Source: CAYJDR01 sp964368965
GTDB taxonomy: Bacteria > Chrysiogenota > Deferribacteres > Deferribacterales > Mucispirillaceae
Assembly (NCBI GenBank): GCA_964368965.1
Contig: CAYJDR010000043.1
Span: 1 to 17,582, forward strand
Reading direction: 5' to 3'
DNA: 17,582 bases
The notes under the pieces were generated by a model, which worked only from the letters and a program-made list of their open reading frames with translations, was not told the DNA's origin and did not search any database. Within the stretch, counting starts at the first letter, position 1. Each line of letters begins with the position of its first letter. Shown here piece after piece: positions 7,162 to 15,251 of this stretch. The position numbers and the translations under genes are program-made.

Positions 7162-8169
7162 ATGAAAAAATTATTATTAACGCTATGCGTTATGCTCGCA
7201 GTTGCTATCGTTGGGTGCAAAAAGAAAGATGAAGCAACGACACCACAAGTTGATGCTAACTCTACAAAAATCGGTATTGCAAAAATCATGTTCCACCCTG
7301 CGTTGAACGACGTTGAACAAGGGATCGTTGATGTAATAACAGAAAGTAAGTTGCCTGTTTCTATCGACTTACAAAACGCTAATGGTGACATAAACACAGC
7401 AGCATCTATCGCAAACAAATTTAAAGCAGAAGGCGCTGATATCACAGTTGGTATCGCTACTCCGATCGCTGTTGCACTTGCTAATGCTATCGAAGATAAA
7501 CCTGTCGTTTTCTCAGCCATCACTGACCCTATTTCAGCTGGCTTAGTTGAAAGCATGGATAAAGGTTATAAAAACATCACAGGCGCTAGTGACGCTGTAC
7601 CTGTTGATGCACAACTTAAAGCTTTCCAAGCTATTGTTCCATTCAAAAAACTTGGTTTCATATATACAAGCTCAGAGAGCAACTCTGTTTCGCTTGCTGA
7701 CCAAACTGAAAAAGCATGTGATGCTATGGGTATAGAGTTTATACCTGCTACTATCTCAAACACATCTGAGATCAAACAAGCTGCTGAAAGTTTAATTGGC
7801 AGAGTTGATGCATTCTATGTTGTTACAGACAACACATTAGTATCAGGCGTTAGTGCACTTGCATCTACTGCTGCTGCTAATGATGTGCCTGTGTTTTCAT
7901 CTGATATTTCATCATCTCGTGATGGCGGTATATTAATGGCGCTAGGCTTCAACTACTACAATGTTGGGCGCGCTACTGGTGAAATTGTTGTCGATATCAT
8001 TAATGGCAAAAACCCAGCAGATATGCCTGTTGTGTTACTTACAGACCCGAAAGACTATGAAATGCTAATCGACTTAGACGTTGCGAAGGCTTTAAACGTT
8101 AACTTATCTGATGATGTTAAAGCTCAAGCAAACCACGTCTATGAGAACGGTAAACTTAATAGCAAATAA
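7162..8169 (+). CDS. ABC-transporter substrate-binding lipoprotein (PF04392 type)
   Basis: A 335-residue periplasmic binding lipoprotein. The signal peptide ends in IVGC with C19 as the predicted acylated cysteine, followed by a charged linker. The mature part follows the PF04392 (TrpX-like) pattern: IGIAKIMFHPALNDVEQGI, then NANGD, then GIATPIAVALAN and KPVVFSAITDPISAGLV, then NITGASDAVPVD, with a second lobe beginning near KKLGFIYTSSE. Family members in Gram-positive bacteria have been linked to tryptophan and other aromatic or small solutes, so the ligand here is unknown. It is first in an operon with its permease (16-bp gap), ATPase and a LysE/ArgO-type exporter. The short AAGG/TAGGT upstream serves as the ribosome site. 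Confidence 0.85.
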   Translation: MKKLLLTLCVMLAVAIVGCKKKDEATTPQVDANSTKIGIAKIMFHPALNDVEQGIVDVITESKLPVSIDLQNANGDINTAASIANKFKAEGADITVGIATPIAVALANAIEDKPVVFSAITDPISAGLVESMDKGYKNITGASDAVPVDAQLKAFQAIVPFKKLGFIYTSSESNSVSLADQTEKACDAMGIEFIPATISNTSEIKQAAESLIGRVDAFYVVTDNTLVSGVSALASTAAANDVPVFSSDISSSRDGGILMALGFNYYNVGRATGEIVVDIINGKNPADMPVVLLTDPKDYEMLIDLDVAKALNVNLSDDVKAQANHVYENGKLNSK

Positions 8170-8185
8170 ATTATAGAGAATATAC

Positions 8186-9067
8186 ATGATACACGGCATT
8201 TTTATTGAAGGTTTAGTATATGGTATAATGGTACTTGGTGTATTTATCACGTACCGCATACTAGACTTTCCAGATTTAACAGTTGATGGTTCGTTCCCAA
8301 TGGGTGCGGCAATTATGGCGATATGCTTAATTAATGGCATAAACCCTTTCTTAGGCATAGCATTTGCAATTATTGGTGGTGCATTAGCTGGTTTGTTTAC
8401 GGCTATGTTGCACACAAAGTTCCGCATACCTAACCTTTTAGCAGGTATCTTAACTATGACAATGCTCTATTCCATAAACTTGCGTATTATGGATAATCGT
8501 TCAAACATATCGCTGTTAAAGTCTGATAACTTTATCAAATCGTTTGAGAATATGTTTCCATCGCTACCTGATGGTGTCGCAACGCTTATTTTGTTTATAA
8601 TTATTGTTGCTATAATATTGATTATATTAGACTTATTCTTCTTGACTGATTTTGGTTTATCGTTAGGTGCACTAGGCTCAAATGAGCAAATGGTTATCTC
8701 GCAAGGTATGAACCCTAACTGGCTAAAACTAATCGGTGTTGGTGTTTCAAACGCACTTGTTGCACTTAGTGGTGCGCTTGCTGCTCAATATATCGGCTAT
8801 GCAGATGTTAACCTTGGGCAAGGCATCATTGTATCTGGGCTTGCATCTGTTATGATTGGTGAGTTTGTTATAAAATCGAATAGCATTGCAGCGCTTACTC
8901 TACGTGTTGTTATAGGCTCTATACTATACAAAGGTGTTATGTATATCGGCAGAAAATATGGCTACCATATCGGGCTTACGCCTAACGACTTAAAGCTTAT
9001 AACAGGTGTGCTTATTGTTGCACTCATAAGCTTAACGTACATCAGAAAAGGTAAGAAACATGCTTAG
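8186..9067 (+). CDS. ABC-transporter permease (TrpY-like, partner of PF04392 binding proteins)
   Basis: A 293-residue inner-membrane protein with about eight or nine hydrophobic segments, the channel half of the importer. The opening (YGIMVLGVFITYRILDFPDL, then TVDGSFPMGAA) is typical of the permeases that accompany PF04392 lipoproteins: TVDG-x-F/L at the second segment, then IPNLLAGILTMTMLYSINLRIM. The C-terminal half contains ALVALSGALAAQ and GLASVMIGE, which form the conserved EAA-like coupling region. The ATPase gene overlaps its last 8 bases (ATG at 9060, TAG at 9065-9067), so the two are translationally coupled. The ribosome site is weak (TAGAGAA). The solute is unknown. Confidence 0.87.
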   Translation: MIHGIFIEGLVYGIMVLGVFITYRILDFPDLTVDGSFPMGAAIMAICLINGINPFLGIAFAIIGGALAGLFTAMLHTKFRIPNLLAGILTMTMLYSINLRIMDNRSNISLLKSDNFIKSFENMFPSLPDGVATLILFIIIVAIILIILDLFFLTDFGLSLGALGSNEQMVISQGMNPNWLKLIGVGVSNALVALSGALAAQYIGYADVNLGQGIIVSGLASVMIGEFVIKSNSIAALTLRVVIGSILYKGVMYIGRKYGYHIGLTPNDLKLITGVLIVALISLTYIRKGKKHA

Positions 9068-9851
9068 ATTAGAAAACATCTCAAAAACTTTTTTTGCAGG
9101 CACAGTAAACGAAAATAAAGTACTAAACGATGTATCATTGCAGATAAATAAAGGCGACTTCGTTACTATTATTGGCTCTAACGGTGCAGGTAAATCTTCG
9201 CTATTCAACATTATCGCAGGTAGCTTAAACCCTAGCAACGGTAAGATTTTATTTGAAGGCAACGATATAACGAATGAACCAGAATATATGCGCGCTAGAA
9301 AAATGGGCAGAATTTTCCAAAATCCATTGCTTGGCACAAGTGGTTCAATGAAGCTTGAAGATAACATGGTTATCTGCCGTAAAAAAGGCTTTAAACCACT
9401 TAAAATTAGCTTAAACAACAACTTACGTGAAGAGTTTAAGCAAGTGCTGAAGCGCCTCAACATGGGGCTAGAAAATAGGCTTTCTGATAATGTTGAGCTG
9501 TTCTCTGGTGGGCAACGCCAAGCATTAACTCTGCTTATGACGGCTATGTCGCACCCACAAATTGTATTGCTTGATGAGCATACAGCAGCGCTTGACCCTG
9601 ACAACTCTAACAGAATTATGGAGCTTACACTCGAACTACGCGAAGAGTATGGACTCACATTAATGATGATTACACACAACATGAAACACGCTATCCAATA
9701 TGGGAACAGGCTACTCATGATGGATAAAGGCAACATCATTTATGATGCCTCAGGCGAAGAAAAACAAAACCTAACCATAGAAACACTAATGGAGAAGTTT
9801 AAATCAATCAGAAAAGATGCAATAGCTGATGATAAAATGCTTTTAGCATAA
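9060..9851 (+). CDS. ABC-transporter ATP-binding subunit (TrpZ-like)
   Basis: A 263-residue ATPase that powers the importer from the cytoplasmic face. All the expected motifs are present: Walker A GSNGAGKS (39-46), Q-loop Gln87, signature FSGGQ (148-152), Walker B IVLLDEH with Glu173 (168-174), D-loop near ALDP (177-180) and switch His206. The residue after Glu in Walker B is His, as in several members of the TrpZ-like group. Its start overlaps the permease gene by 8 bases and the exporter gene follows 16 bases after its stop, so all four genes from 7162 to 10572 probably share one message. Confidence 0.92.
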   Translation: MLRLENISKTFFAGTVNENKVLNDVSLQINKGDFVTIIGSNGAGKSSLFNIIAGSLNPSNGKILFEGNDITNEPEYMRARKMGRIFQNPLLGTSGSMKLEDNMVICRKKGFKPLKISLNNNLREEFKQVLKRLNMGLENRLSDNVELFSGGQRQALTLLMTAMSHPQIVLLDEHTAALDPDNSNRIMELTLELREEYGLTLMMITHNMKHAIQYGNRLLMMDKGNIIYDASGEEKQNLTIETLMEKFKSIRKDAIADDKMLLA

Positions 9852-9867
9852 TAACAGCGAGGTGGAC

Positions 9868-10572
9868 ATGGTTCACGACTATATTGACGGATTTTTAATT
9901 GAATTAGCATTAATAATGACTGTAGGCGTGCAGAACGCATTCATCTTACAACAAGGCATCAAGCGAGAATTTGTTGTATTTGCAGTGCTTGCATGTGCTA
10001 TTGGCGAAACAATACTTGTAACGATAGGTATCGGTGGTGTTGGCGCAATCATTGCCAACAACAAAACACTTGTATACATCGTTACAGGGGTTGGCGCATT
10101 GTTTTTAGCATTCTATTCGCTAAAATCGTTCTATACTGCATTTCGCAAATCACAAGTTATAGAAATAGACTTAGAAAACACTAAAGGCGTTACAGCAAAG
10201 CAAGTTTTAATGACGGGCTTTGCCTTCGCCCTACTCAATCCACACGTTTTGATAGACTCTACACTCATGGGCGCATTATCTGTAAAATATATGCCTCATC
10301 AATGGGTATTTGGTGCTGGTGTTATCACTGCGCCGTTTGTTTGGTACTCTGTTGTTGCTATCATTGGCGTTTCATGCTCAAACATATTAAACACAAAGCG
10401 AGCATGGCAAGCAATAAATATATTTGTAGGTTGTATTTGCATGTATATGGCACTTCAATTCGCTGGCTTGGTTATCAACCAAAATGTAGATGAGCACAAC
10501 CATAACACTATATTCTTTCAAGATCTATTCGAGCATGAGCATGAACATGAGCATCATGACCATAACCACTAA
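9868..10572 (+). CDS. LysE/ArgO-family amino-acid exporter with a His-rich C-terminal tail
   Basis: A 234-residue, roughly six-helix inner-membrane exporter. The N-terminal TVGVQNAFILQQGIKRE motif corresponds to LGPQNAFVMNQGIRR of E. coli ArgO, and NPHVLIDSTLMGALS to its NPHVYLDT segment, so export of a basic or related amino acid is likely. I chose the ATG at 9868 because GAGGTG is placed correctly before it; an in-frame GTG at 9862 lies inside that ribosome site. The last 25 residues are not typical of the family: they contain nine histidines (ending EHEHEHEHHDHNH) and are encoded by an imperfect GAGCAT repeat. The gene lies 16 bp after the ABC ATPase gene and its transcript ends at the terminator at 10591-10614. 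Confidence 0.85.
   Translation: MVHDYIDGFLIELALIMTVGVQNAFILQQGIKREFVVFAVLACAIGETILVTIGIGGVGAIIANNKTLVYIVTGVGALFLAFYSLKSFYTAFRKSQVIEIDLENTKGVTAKQVLMTGFAFALLNPHVLIDSTLMGALSVKYMPHQWVFGAGVITAPFVWYSVVAIIGVSCSNILNTKRAWQAINIFVGCICMYMALQFAGLVINQNVDEHNHNTIFFQDLFEHEHEHEHHDHNH
10531..10554 (+). repeat. Four-copy GAGCAT hexanucleotide repeat in the exporter tail
   Basis: Four tandem copies of GAGCAT, the third with one substitution (GAACAT), encode EHEHEHEH. The unit is six bases, so copy-number change by slippage would lengthen or shorten the His-rich tail in frame. Confidence 0.8.
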
Positions 10573-10590
10573 TGAACACACATTAAAACA

Positions 10591-10614
10591 AAAGCCTATC
10601 AAACGATAGGCTTT
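10591..10614. terminator. Bidirectional terminator between convergent operons
   Basis: AAAGCCTATC (10591-10600) and GATAGGCTTT (10605-10614) form a perfect 10-bp stem with an AAAC loop. It lies 18 bp past the exporter stop and 4 bp past the phosphoesterase stop. The T-rich tail is stronger on the minus strand (TTTTGTTTTAA). Confidence 0.85.
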
Positions 10615-10618
10615 CACA

Positions 10619-11710
10619 TTATTTACTACTTTTTAAATTCACTAGCAATATCTCTGAGTTTGTAGCAACCCTCACAGGTGGCCCCCATAACCCAAAACCA
10701 CTTGATACAATCATGTTAAAGTTACCATCTTGCAATAATCCATAAGCATTAGGGTACATCATATCAACTATCAAATTCACAGGGAAAAACTGCCCTTTGT
10801 GCGTATGCCCTGATAGCTGGATATCCGCATTAATTAGCTTGCCTTCATCTGTGCCAGCTGGGATATGGTCTAATATCACTATCGGTTCACCTTTATCAAG
10901 GTCGCCAGCTACATCTAGTATAGGTTTCTTAGATGATAGTGGTGAATGTGTTATTGTATCACGCCCTACTAAATACACGCCGTAGTCATCTAGGTATGTT
11001 ACCTCGTCTTTGAGTGTTATAAACCCTGCACCGTTGAAAGCGTCATAAACTTGTTGTATCGTGCCGCTATAATACTCGTGGTTGCCAAAAACAGCATAAA
11101 CAGGTGCTTTAATCTCACGAAAAGCAGCTTGGAAGTCTGGCGTGAACTGTTTTATATCATTATCGACAATATCGCCTAGTAGCACAACGACATCAGGCTC
11201 TAGCCCATTGATTGTTTCAATCGCTTCATTAAGCCTCGCTAGTGGTAAGCTTGAGCCAATATGGATATCAGAAACAGCTACCATGCGCAAGTCTTGCTTC
11301 ATTGGTTTATCTGTAGTTACGTTATATGTTACGGTGTATGTTTTATCATGATGTAGGTAGCCTATAATTGCTATTGCAAACGATAGCACAACTGTCGCTA
11401 AGCCTAAGTATAGCGTTGAGCCATGTATGAAACTAATGCGTATACGTGCCACCCACATTATATCGAACACTAAACTGATTAATATAAAATAAATGTAAAC
11501 AGCAAGCATGAAATACATCGCATCAACAACGGCTTGCGGAACAGAGATGATCTCCATACGGTTCACAATGTTTAATATAAACGGCAACGATGCCACAACC
11601 ATAACAATCGGTATAACAATATACGATTTGTAATTGCTAAAAAATGATGAATAAATCTTTACCGACAAATAAAACACAAATGTCAGCGCGACAAAAAGAA
11701 ACCTAACCAT
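10619..11710 (-). CDS. Membrane-anchored calcineurin-like metallophosphoesterase
   Basis: A 363-residue protein. The first 120 residues contain about four hydrophobic helices (near 4-24, 30-48, 62-86 and 99-119). The remainder is a metallophosphoesterase domain with a complete binuclear metal site: SDIH (D148, H150), GD (D180), GNHE (N210, H211), H282 in LDHIP, and GHTH (H302, H304). The arrangement resembles the YkuE/YaeI group, whose members act on lipid-linked or nucleotide phosphates, so a membrane-lipid substrate is plausible but unproven. The domain's side of the membrane is not decided by the sequence. GAGG precedes the ATG by 4 nt. It starts 17 bp after the AEC transporter gene stops, so the two form one operon. 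Confidence 0.88.
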   Translation of the reverse strand: MVRFLFVALTFVFYLSVKIYSSFFSNYKSYIVIPIVMVVASLPFILNIVNRMEIISVPQAVVDAMYFMLAVYIYFILISLVFDIMWVARIRISFIHGSTLYLGLATVVLSFAIAIIGYLHHDKTYTVTYNVTTDKPMKQDLRMVAVSDIHIGSSLPLARLNEAIETINGLEPDVVVLLGDIVDNDIKQFTPDFQAAFREIKAPVYAVFGNHEYYSGTIQQVYDAFNGAGFITLKDEVTYLDDYGVYLVGRDTITHSPLSSKKPILDVAGDLDKGEPIVILDHIPAGTDEGKLINADIQLSGHTHKGQFFPVNLIVDMMYPNAYGLLQDGNFNMIVSSGFGLWGPPVRVATNSEILLVNLKSSK

Positions 11711-11727
11711 AATACCTCTTTTCTTGT

Positions 11728-12675
11728 TTAGCCAAAAACACCTGACTGGAACAATAATATATAAACTGGGATAACAATCATACTAAAAACAGAGCTCCAT
11801 ATAGTAACAATCGTGGAGTATTTATAATCAGCGCCGTAGTAACAGCCCGTAATTGTCACTTGGTTCATTACAGGCATAGCCGCTTGGATAATCAGCACTT
11901 GTGTCATAAACTGTGGAGCATTAAACAATGCAAGTAGCACATATATCATAACAGGTGCGATAACAAAGCGACCAACCATCAACACTAATATATCTTTTGA
12001 GAAGTAGAAATCTTTAAAGTTCGTTCCTGCAAACACTATCCCTATAAATAATACAGCTAGAGGCGTCGTCATAGCGCCCACGATCTCAAATGAATTAGTA
12101 ACCATGAACGGCAACTCAATATCTAAAACTACTACACTCAAGGCAATAACGGAAGCAATAATTGGCATGTTTAATAAAGACATTATTGGAGATGTTTTGT
12201 TCCCTGTGTCAAGCGTTCCACATCGCCTCAGCACGTATACGCCAACAGTCCAAAATGTTATAGTTGTAGCAAGGTAGTATTGCAACACATAAGGCATACA
12301 AACATCACCAAACAATGCAACGCATACTGGCACACCTATATAGATAGTGTTCGAGAATACGATCATAGCCGTGAACACGCCTACCCTATCTTTTGCAACC
12401 TTCAACCACTTTGCAAGCGCATACCCAATAGGGAACAACAACAGCAACGAAGCCATTGAAATAGCAAACCCAAAACCTGCCTCACCTAGCATATCTATAG
12501 TAAACTTGGAAGGAAGCGCTACAATAATATAACACGGAAATGTGACATTTATAATCAGCCATGAAAATTTGCGCGCGATATCCATATCAAGTATGCCACG
12601 CTTCGTTAATACAAAGCCTAACAAGATGATGACATATACGGATAAAACGCTCTCTATTGAATGTAAAAATGACAT
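11728..12675 (-). CDS. AEC (auxin efflux carrier) family transporter
   Basis: A 315-residue inner-membrane protein with roughly ten hydrophobic helices in two five-helix halves, the layout of the AEC family (PF03547), whose bacterial members move malonate, malate or other organic anions and amino acids. The first helix (LSVYVIILLGFVLTKRGILD) and the N-terminal segment ending KFSWLIINVTFPCYII are typical. So are the C-terminal QAAMPVMNQVTITGCYYGAD and the final TIVTIWSSVFSMIVIPV. I use the ATG at 12675: an in-frame TTG at 12684 is immediately next to the AGG that would serve as ribosome site. A strong promoter lies just upstream. Substrate and direction are unknown. Confidence 0.85.
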   Translation of the reverse strand: MSFLHSIESVLSVYVIILLGFVLTKRGILDMDIARKFSWLIINVTFPCYIIVALPSKFTIDMLGEAGFGFAISMASLLLLFPIGYALAKWLKVAKDRVGVFTAMIVFSNTIYIGVPVCVALFGDVCMPYVLQYYLATTITFWTVGVYVLRRCGTLDTGNKTSPIMSLLNMPIIASVIALSVVVLDIELPFMVTNSFEIVGAMTTPLAVLFIGIVFAGTNFKDFYFSKDILVLMVGRFVIAPVMIYVLLALFNAPQFMTQVLIIQAAMPVMNQVTITGCYYGADYKYSTIVTIWSSVFSMIVIPVYILLFQSGVFG

Positions 12676-12706
12676 GGAAAACAACCTACGTAATTATTAA
12701 AAATCC

Positions 12707-12734
12707 ACTATACGCTGTTTAAAAGAAATGTCAA
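12707..12734 (-). promoter_or_regulatory. Promoter of the AEC transporter/phosphoesterase operon
   Basis: On the minus strand TTGACA (12729-12734) and TATAGT (12707-12712) are separated by 16 bp. This is near the sigma-70 consensus and ends about 32 bp before the start codon, so the operon should be well expressed independently of the lipoprotein gene upstream. Confidence 0.7.
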
Positions 12735-12745
12735 TATAGCTTTAC

Positions 12746-13159
12746 TTACTCCGCAAGTGAAATGTTGCGAACAAGTGCCTCGTTTATTAGCTTAAGGATT
12801 TTCTTATTTGGCGCTAGGTCGTTAGCGTAAGTTAGTATAGATATTGCTTTGTTATGCTCACCGTTTCGCTCAACACATAACGCATAGTTATAGTATAGGC
12901 TCACAGCTATCGGGGTGCTTGTGATTGCCTCTTCCCATAATTCACATGCTTTATCTATATTGCCATCATCAGCATAATCAAGCCCTTCTTCAAGATATTC
13001 TTCAATAACATCATCTTTGATATCCCACGTGTAGTCGATAAATTGTTCGCTGTTTTCCTCAACAACATCGACACCGCTGATATACGCCCCACTCTGTTGC
13101 TCTTTTGTTGCACACGCAGAAACGAACAAAGCTAACATAACAACTAATATATAACGCAT
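12746..13159 (-). CDS. Small TPR-containing lipoprotein
   Basis: A 137-residue predicted lipoprotein: hydrophobic signal of 12 residues ending in VSAC with C16 acylated, then an acidic stretch (about residues 30-65). Two helix pairs with TPR spacing and residues follow (about 58-90, DYADDGNIDKACELWEEAI; about 91-125, YYNYALCVERNGEHNKAI then SILTYANDLAP). TPR lipoproteins usually act as scaffolds in the envelope, but no partner is indicated here. AGGG lies before the ATG. It has its own promoter and is followed by the promoter of the AEC transporter operon, so it is probably a single-gene unit, with possible read-through from the methyltransferase gene. Confidence 0.75.
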   Translation of the reverse strand: MRYILVVMLALFVSACATKEQQSGAYISGVDVVEENSEQFIDYTWDIKDDVIEEYLEEGLDYADDGNIDKACELWEEAITSTPIAVSLYYNYALCVERNGEHNKAISILTYANDLAPNKKILKLINEALVRNISLAE

Positions 13160-13186
13160 AAAATCACCCTTTGAAATATTTAGCGT

Positions 13187-13215
13187 ATACTACAGCAAAC
13201 ATCTATCGCATGCAA
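13187..13215 (-). promoter_or_regulatory. Predicted promoter of the TPR lipoprotein gene
   Basis: On the minus strand TTGCAT (13210-13215) and TAGTAT (13187-13192) are separated by 17 bp. The site directly abuts the methyltransferase stop codon and lies about 27 bp before the lipoprotein start. Confidence 0.5.
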
Positions 13216-13779
13216 CTACTTATTATTACTTGCAACGCCATAACATACCATAGTTTTGCCCGCCTTCTGCATAAAATCAATATCAAAATATTCTGGTAAC
13301 ACTTTATCAGTTTCCCTATCTAAATGGCATGACGCCACCATATGCCATGGCTTTGCAACCGCATTGACAATAGCTGTATACGGTGAAATTTCTGGCTTGA
13401 TATGCTCGATAAATATAAAACGGCCACTCGATTTCAGCACCCTTTTCAGCTCTAACATGTAGGCATCAATATCTTCAACACCACATAACACTAATGTCGA
13501 AACAACATAATCAAACGTGTCATCATCAAAAGGGATAGTTTTACCATCTATCTGATAAAACTTGACTTTTTCATTCATGCGTTCTTTCAATATGCTATCA
13601 AACTGGATATCAACACCTGTTATCTGAGATATATTTTCATAATTATAAAAAGGTAGGTTAGCACCAGTGCCTATACCAATTTCAAGCACATTACCCGTAG
13701 CGTCAGGGATAAGCTGTTGACGTAGCTCATGAAACAATGCATTCTCTAATGGACGCATAAACTTATCGTAAAAATTCAT
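13216..13779 (-). CDS. Class I SAM-dependent methyltransferase (UbiE/METTL7-like)
   Basis: A 187-residue soluble methyltransferase. Motif I is VLEIGIGTGAN (31-41), the acidic end of strand 2 is D57 in ITGVDI, PF-DDDTFDYVVST (83-94) gives motif II, and the strand-5 segment GRFIFIEHIKPE (119-130) follows. The overall pattern matches the small 'phospholipid/UbiE-like' methyltransferases, but sequence alone does not give the substrate. I choose the ATG at 13779, with AGG 5 nt upstream, over the GTG at 13785, which overlaps that ribosome site. The gene lies 40 bp after the amidohydrolase stop with a terminator in between, so transcription from upstream is probably reduced. Its own promoter was not identified. 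Confidence 0.82.
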   Translation of the reverse strand: MNFYDKFMRPLENALFHELRQQLIPDATGNVLEIGIGTGANLPFYNYENISQITGVDIQFDSILKERMNEKVKFYQIDGKTIPFDDDTFDYVVSTLVLCGVEDIDAYMLELKRVLKSSGRFIFIEHIKPEISPYTAIVNAVAKPWHMVASCHLDRETDKVLPEYFDIDFMQKAGKTMVCYGVASNNK

Positions 13780-13796
13780 ACACACCTAAAAATATA

Positions 13797-13812
13797 GGGG
13801 CAAAATTGCCCC
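13797..13812 (-). terminator. Terminator of the amidohydrolase gene
   Basis: The minus strand reads GGGGCA-ATTT-TGCCCC followed by TATATTTTTA, a compact GC stem with a T-rich tail 7 bp past the stop codon. It lies just upstream of the methyltransferase ribosome site and would also partly shield that site. Confidence 0.7.
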
Positions 13813-13819
13813 TGTTGTG

Positions 13820-15052
13820 TTATTGATTTGCTAACTCAATGATAGTTTCTTTCAGCAATGTTGCAGCTGTTTTGATATCTTCATCTTGTACGCACTCTTC
13901 AGGTGAGTGGCTTGTTCCACTAGGGTTACGTACAAATATCATGCCCATTTTCGCAATGTTTGCCATGTTCATAGCATCATGCCCTGCTGCACTAAACATT
14001 GGGTACATTTTTATGCCTAATTTATCAGCCGTTTTTTCAATAGTTTCATAAACACCTTTATCAACTGGGATAGGGTCTTCATCAGATAGTATCGCGATAT
14101 CAATAGTAGTGTTATACTTAGCTGCGATCTTTTTGCTTTCCTCTTCTATCGTTTTCGCTACAACATCTCTATGCTCTCTGCTGCTTGCACGTAGGTCGAC
14201 TAAAAACTCTGTCTTACCAGGAACAACAGCCATAGCACCAGGGAAAACCTTCACATCGCCACACGTTGCAACAACATCTCTATCAGCGTATTCTAGAGCT
14301 AAATCTTTGATTAACAATATAATTTCAGCTGTCGGCAATAATGCATCTTTTCTATACTTCATTCTAGTTGCACCAGAGTGAGCTGGCTCGCCTGTGATAG
14401 TCATGCGGTAACGCTTAGGCGCTGCGATTGATGTAACGATGCCAAGTGCATAATCTTCGTCATATAAGTCAATGCTTTGGTCGATATGCGCTTCGATAAA
14501 TGCGTATATTTCATCTTTGCCTCTGATAGCGTCTTCAAGTTTGCTAATATCAAGCCTACTTTCAGCCATAGCTTCGCCAAGTGACACACCATCTTTATCT
14601 TTTAAATCTCTATATTTTTCAAAAACATTCATGCCTGTCATAACTTTGCTACCCATTGTAGCGTGGCCAAACCTTGCAGATTCCTCAAGTTGAAATGTAA
14701 TTAACTCTAACGGACGCTTCAACTCAATACCTGCTTCTTTAATCTCTTTTATCGCTGAGAGAGATAGCGCAACACCAAGTATGCCATCATAGTGGCCACC
14801 GTTCGGCACTGTGTCAATGTGTGAGCCTGTCGCAACTGCTGGTAAGCTAGAGTTGTTCGGGTTGTACGTTGCAATGATGTTGCCAAATGCATCAACACGA
14901 TACTCAAGCCCTATAGCCTCAATTTGTGACATTAAATAGTTACGCCCCTCAATATCGTATTTTGTGAAGCCTACTTTATCTGAGCCGTCAAACTCAGTTC
15001 TACCTATTTTAGATAAACCATCTATCAGTTCAAGTGCAAATTCTCCTGCCAT
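13820..15052 (-). CDS. M20-family Zn-dependent amidohydrolase (N-carbamoyl-amino-acid hydrolase/allantoate amidohydrolase type)
   Basis: A 410-residue cytoplasmic hydrolase, the usual length of the HyuC/AllC group. These enzymes open N-carbamoyl-L-amino acids, allantoate or ureido compounds. Visible metal and catalytic positions are H78 and D80 in GSHIDTV, D89 in HYDG, E123/E124 in FQLEESARFG, H189 in EAHIDQ and H382 in GTSHSPEE. The lid domain has GEPAHSGATRMKYRKDAL (221-238), including the conserved His, Arg and dimer-contact residues, and GHDAMNMA follows at 358-365. AGGAG precedes the ATG by 8 nt. It is not next to allantoinase or hydantoinase genes, so the substrate is open. A clear promoter lies upstream and a terminator downstream; it appears to be a single transcription unit. 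Confidence 0.87.
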   Translation of the reverse strand: MAGEFALELIDGLSKIGRTEFDGSDKVGFTKYDIEGRNYLMSQIEAIGLEYRVDAFGNIIATYNPNNSSLPAVATGSHIDTVPNGGHYDGILGVALSLSAIKEIKEAGIELKRPLELITFQLEESARFGHATMGSKVMTGMNVFEKYRDLKDKDGVSLGEAMAESRLDISKLEDAIRGKDEIYAFIEAHIDQSIDLYDEDYALGIVTSIAAPKRYRMTITGEPAHSGATRMKYRKDALLPTAEIILLIKDLALEYADRDVVATCGDVKVFPGAMAVVPGKTEFLVDLRASSREHRDVVAKTIEEESKKIAAKYNTTIDIAILSDEDPIPVDKGVYETIEKTADKLGIKMYPMFSAAGHDAMNMANIAKMGMIFVRNPSGTSHSPEECVQDEDIKTAATLLKETIIELANQ

Positions 15053-15080
15053 ATCGAATTCTCCTAAAAAAATTTTATAT

Positions 15081-15109
15081 ATTGTATTACAGATATTTTT
15101 AATTGTCTA
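15081..15109 (-). promoter_or_regulatory. Promoter of the amidohydrolase gene
   Basis: On the minus strand TAGACA (15104-15109) and TACAAT (15081-15086) are separated by 17 bp and end about 29 bp before the start codon. The remainder of the 199-bp divergent gap (15053-15251) is strongly AT-rich, with no further gene seen. Confidence 0.6.
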
Positions 15110-15203
15110 TATTATTTTCATCTTTATTACAAATAATATAAAATAATAAATTAATCCTTATACATGTATTTATCTAAATATTTTAAAAAAATACACTTGA
15201 TTT

Positions 15204-15239
15204 TTGAATTTTTTCTCCCAAATTGTATCTTAAGATACA
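15204..15239 (+). promoter_or_regulatory. Palindromic operator-like site and probable promoter of the Bax-inhibitor-1 gene
   Basis: TGTATCTTAAGATACA (15224-15239) is a perfect 16-bp palindrome that abuts the ribosome site GGAGGT (15240-15245). A possible promoter, TTGAAT (15204-15209) and TATCTT (15226-15231) with 16-bp spacing, places the palindrome over its -10 element. It may be a repressor operator, or an RNA hairpin (6-bp stem, TTAA loop) next to the ribosome site. Confidence 0.5.
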
Positions 15240-15251
15240 GGAGGTGCTACC

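Noticed and set aside
9032..9739. 235-codon minus-strand open frame opposite the ABC ATPase gene
   Set aside because: The plus-strand frame carries every ABC ATPase motif; the antisense frame is Ser-rich shadow sequence.
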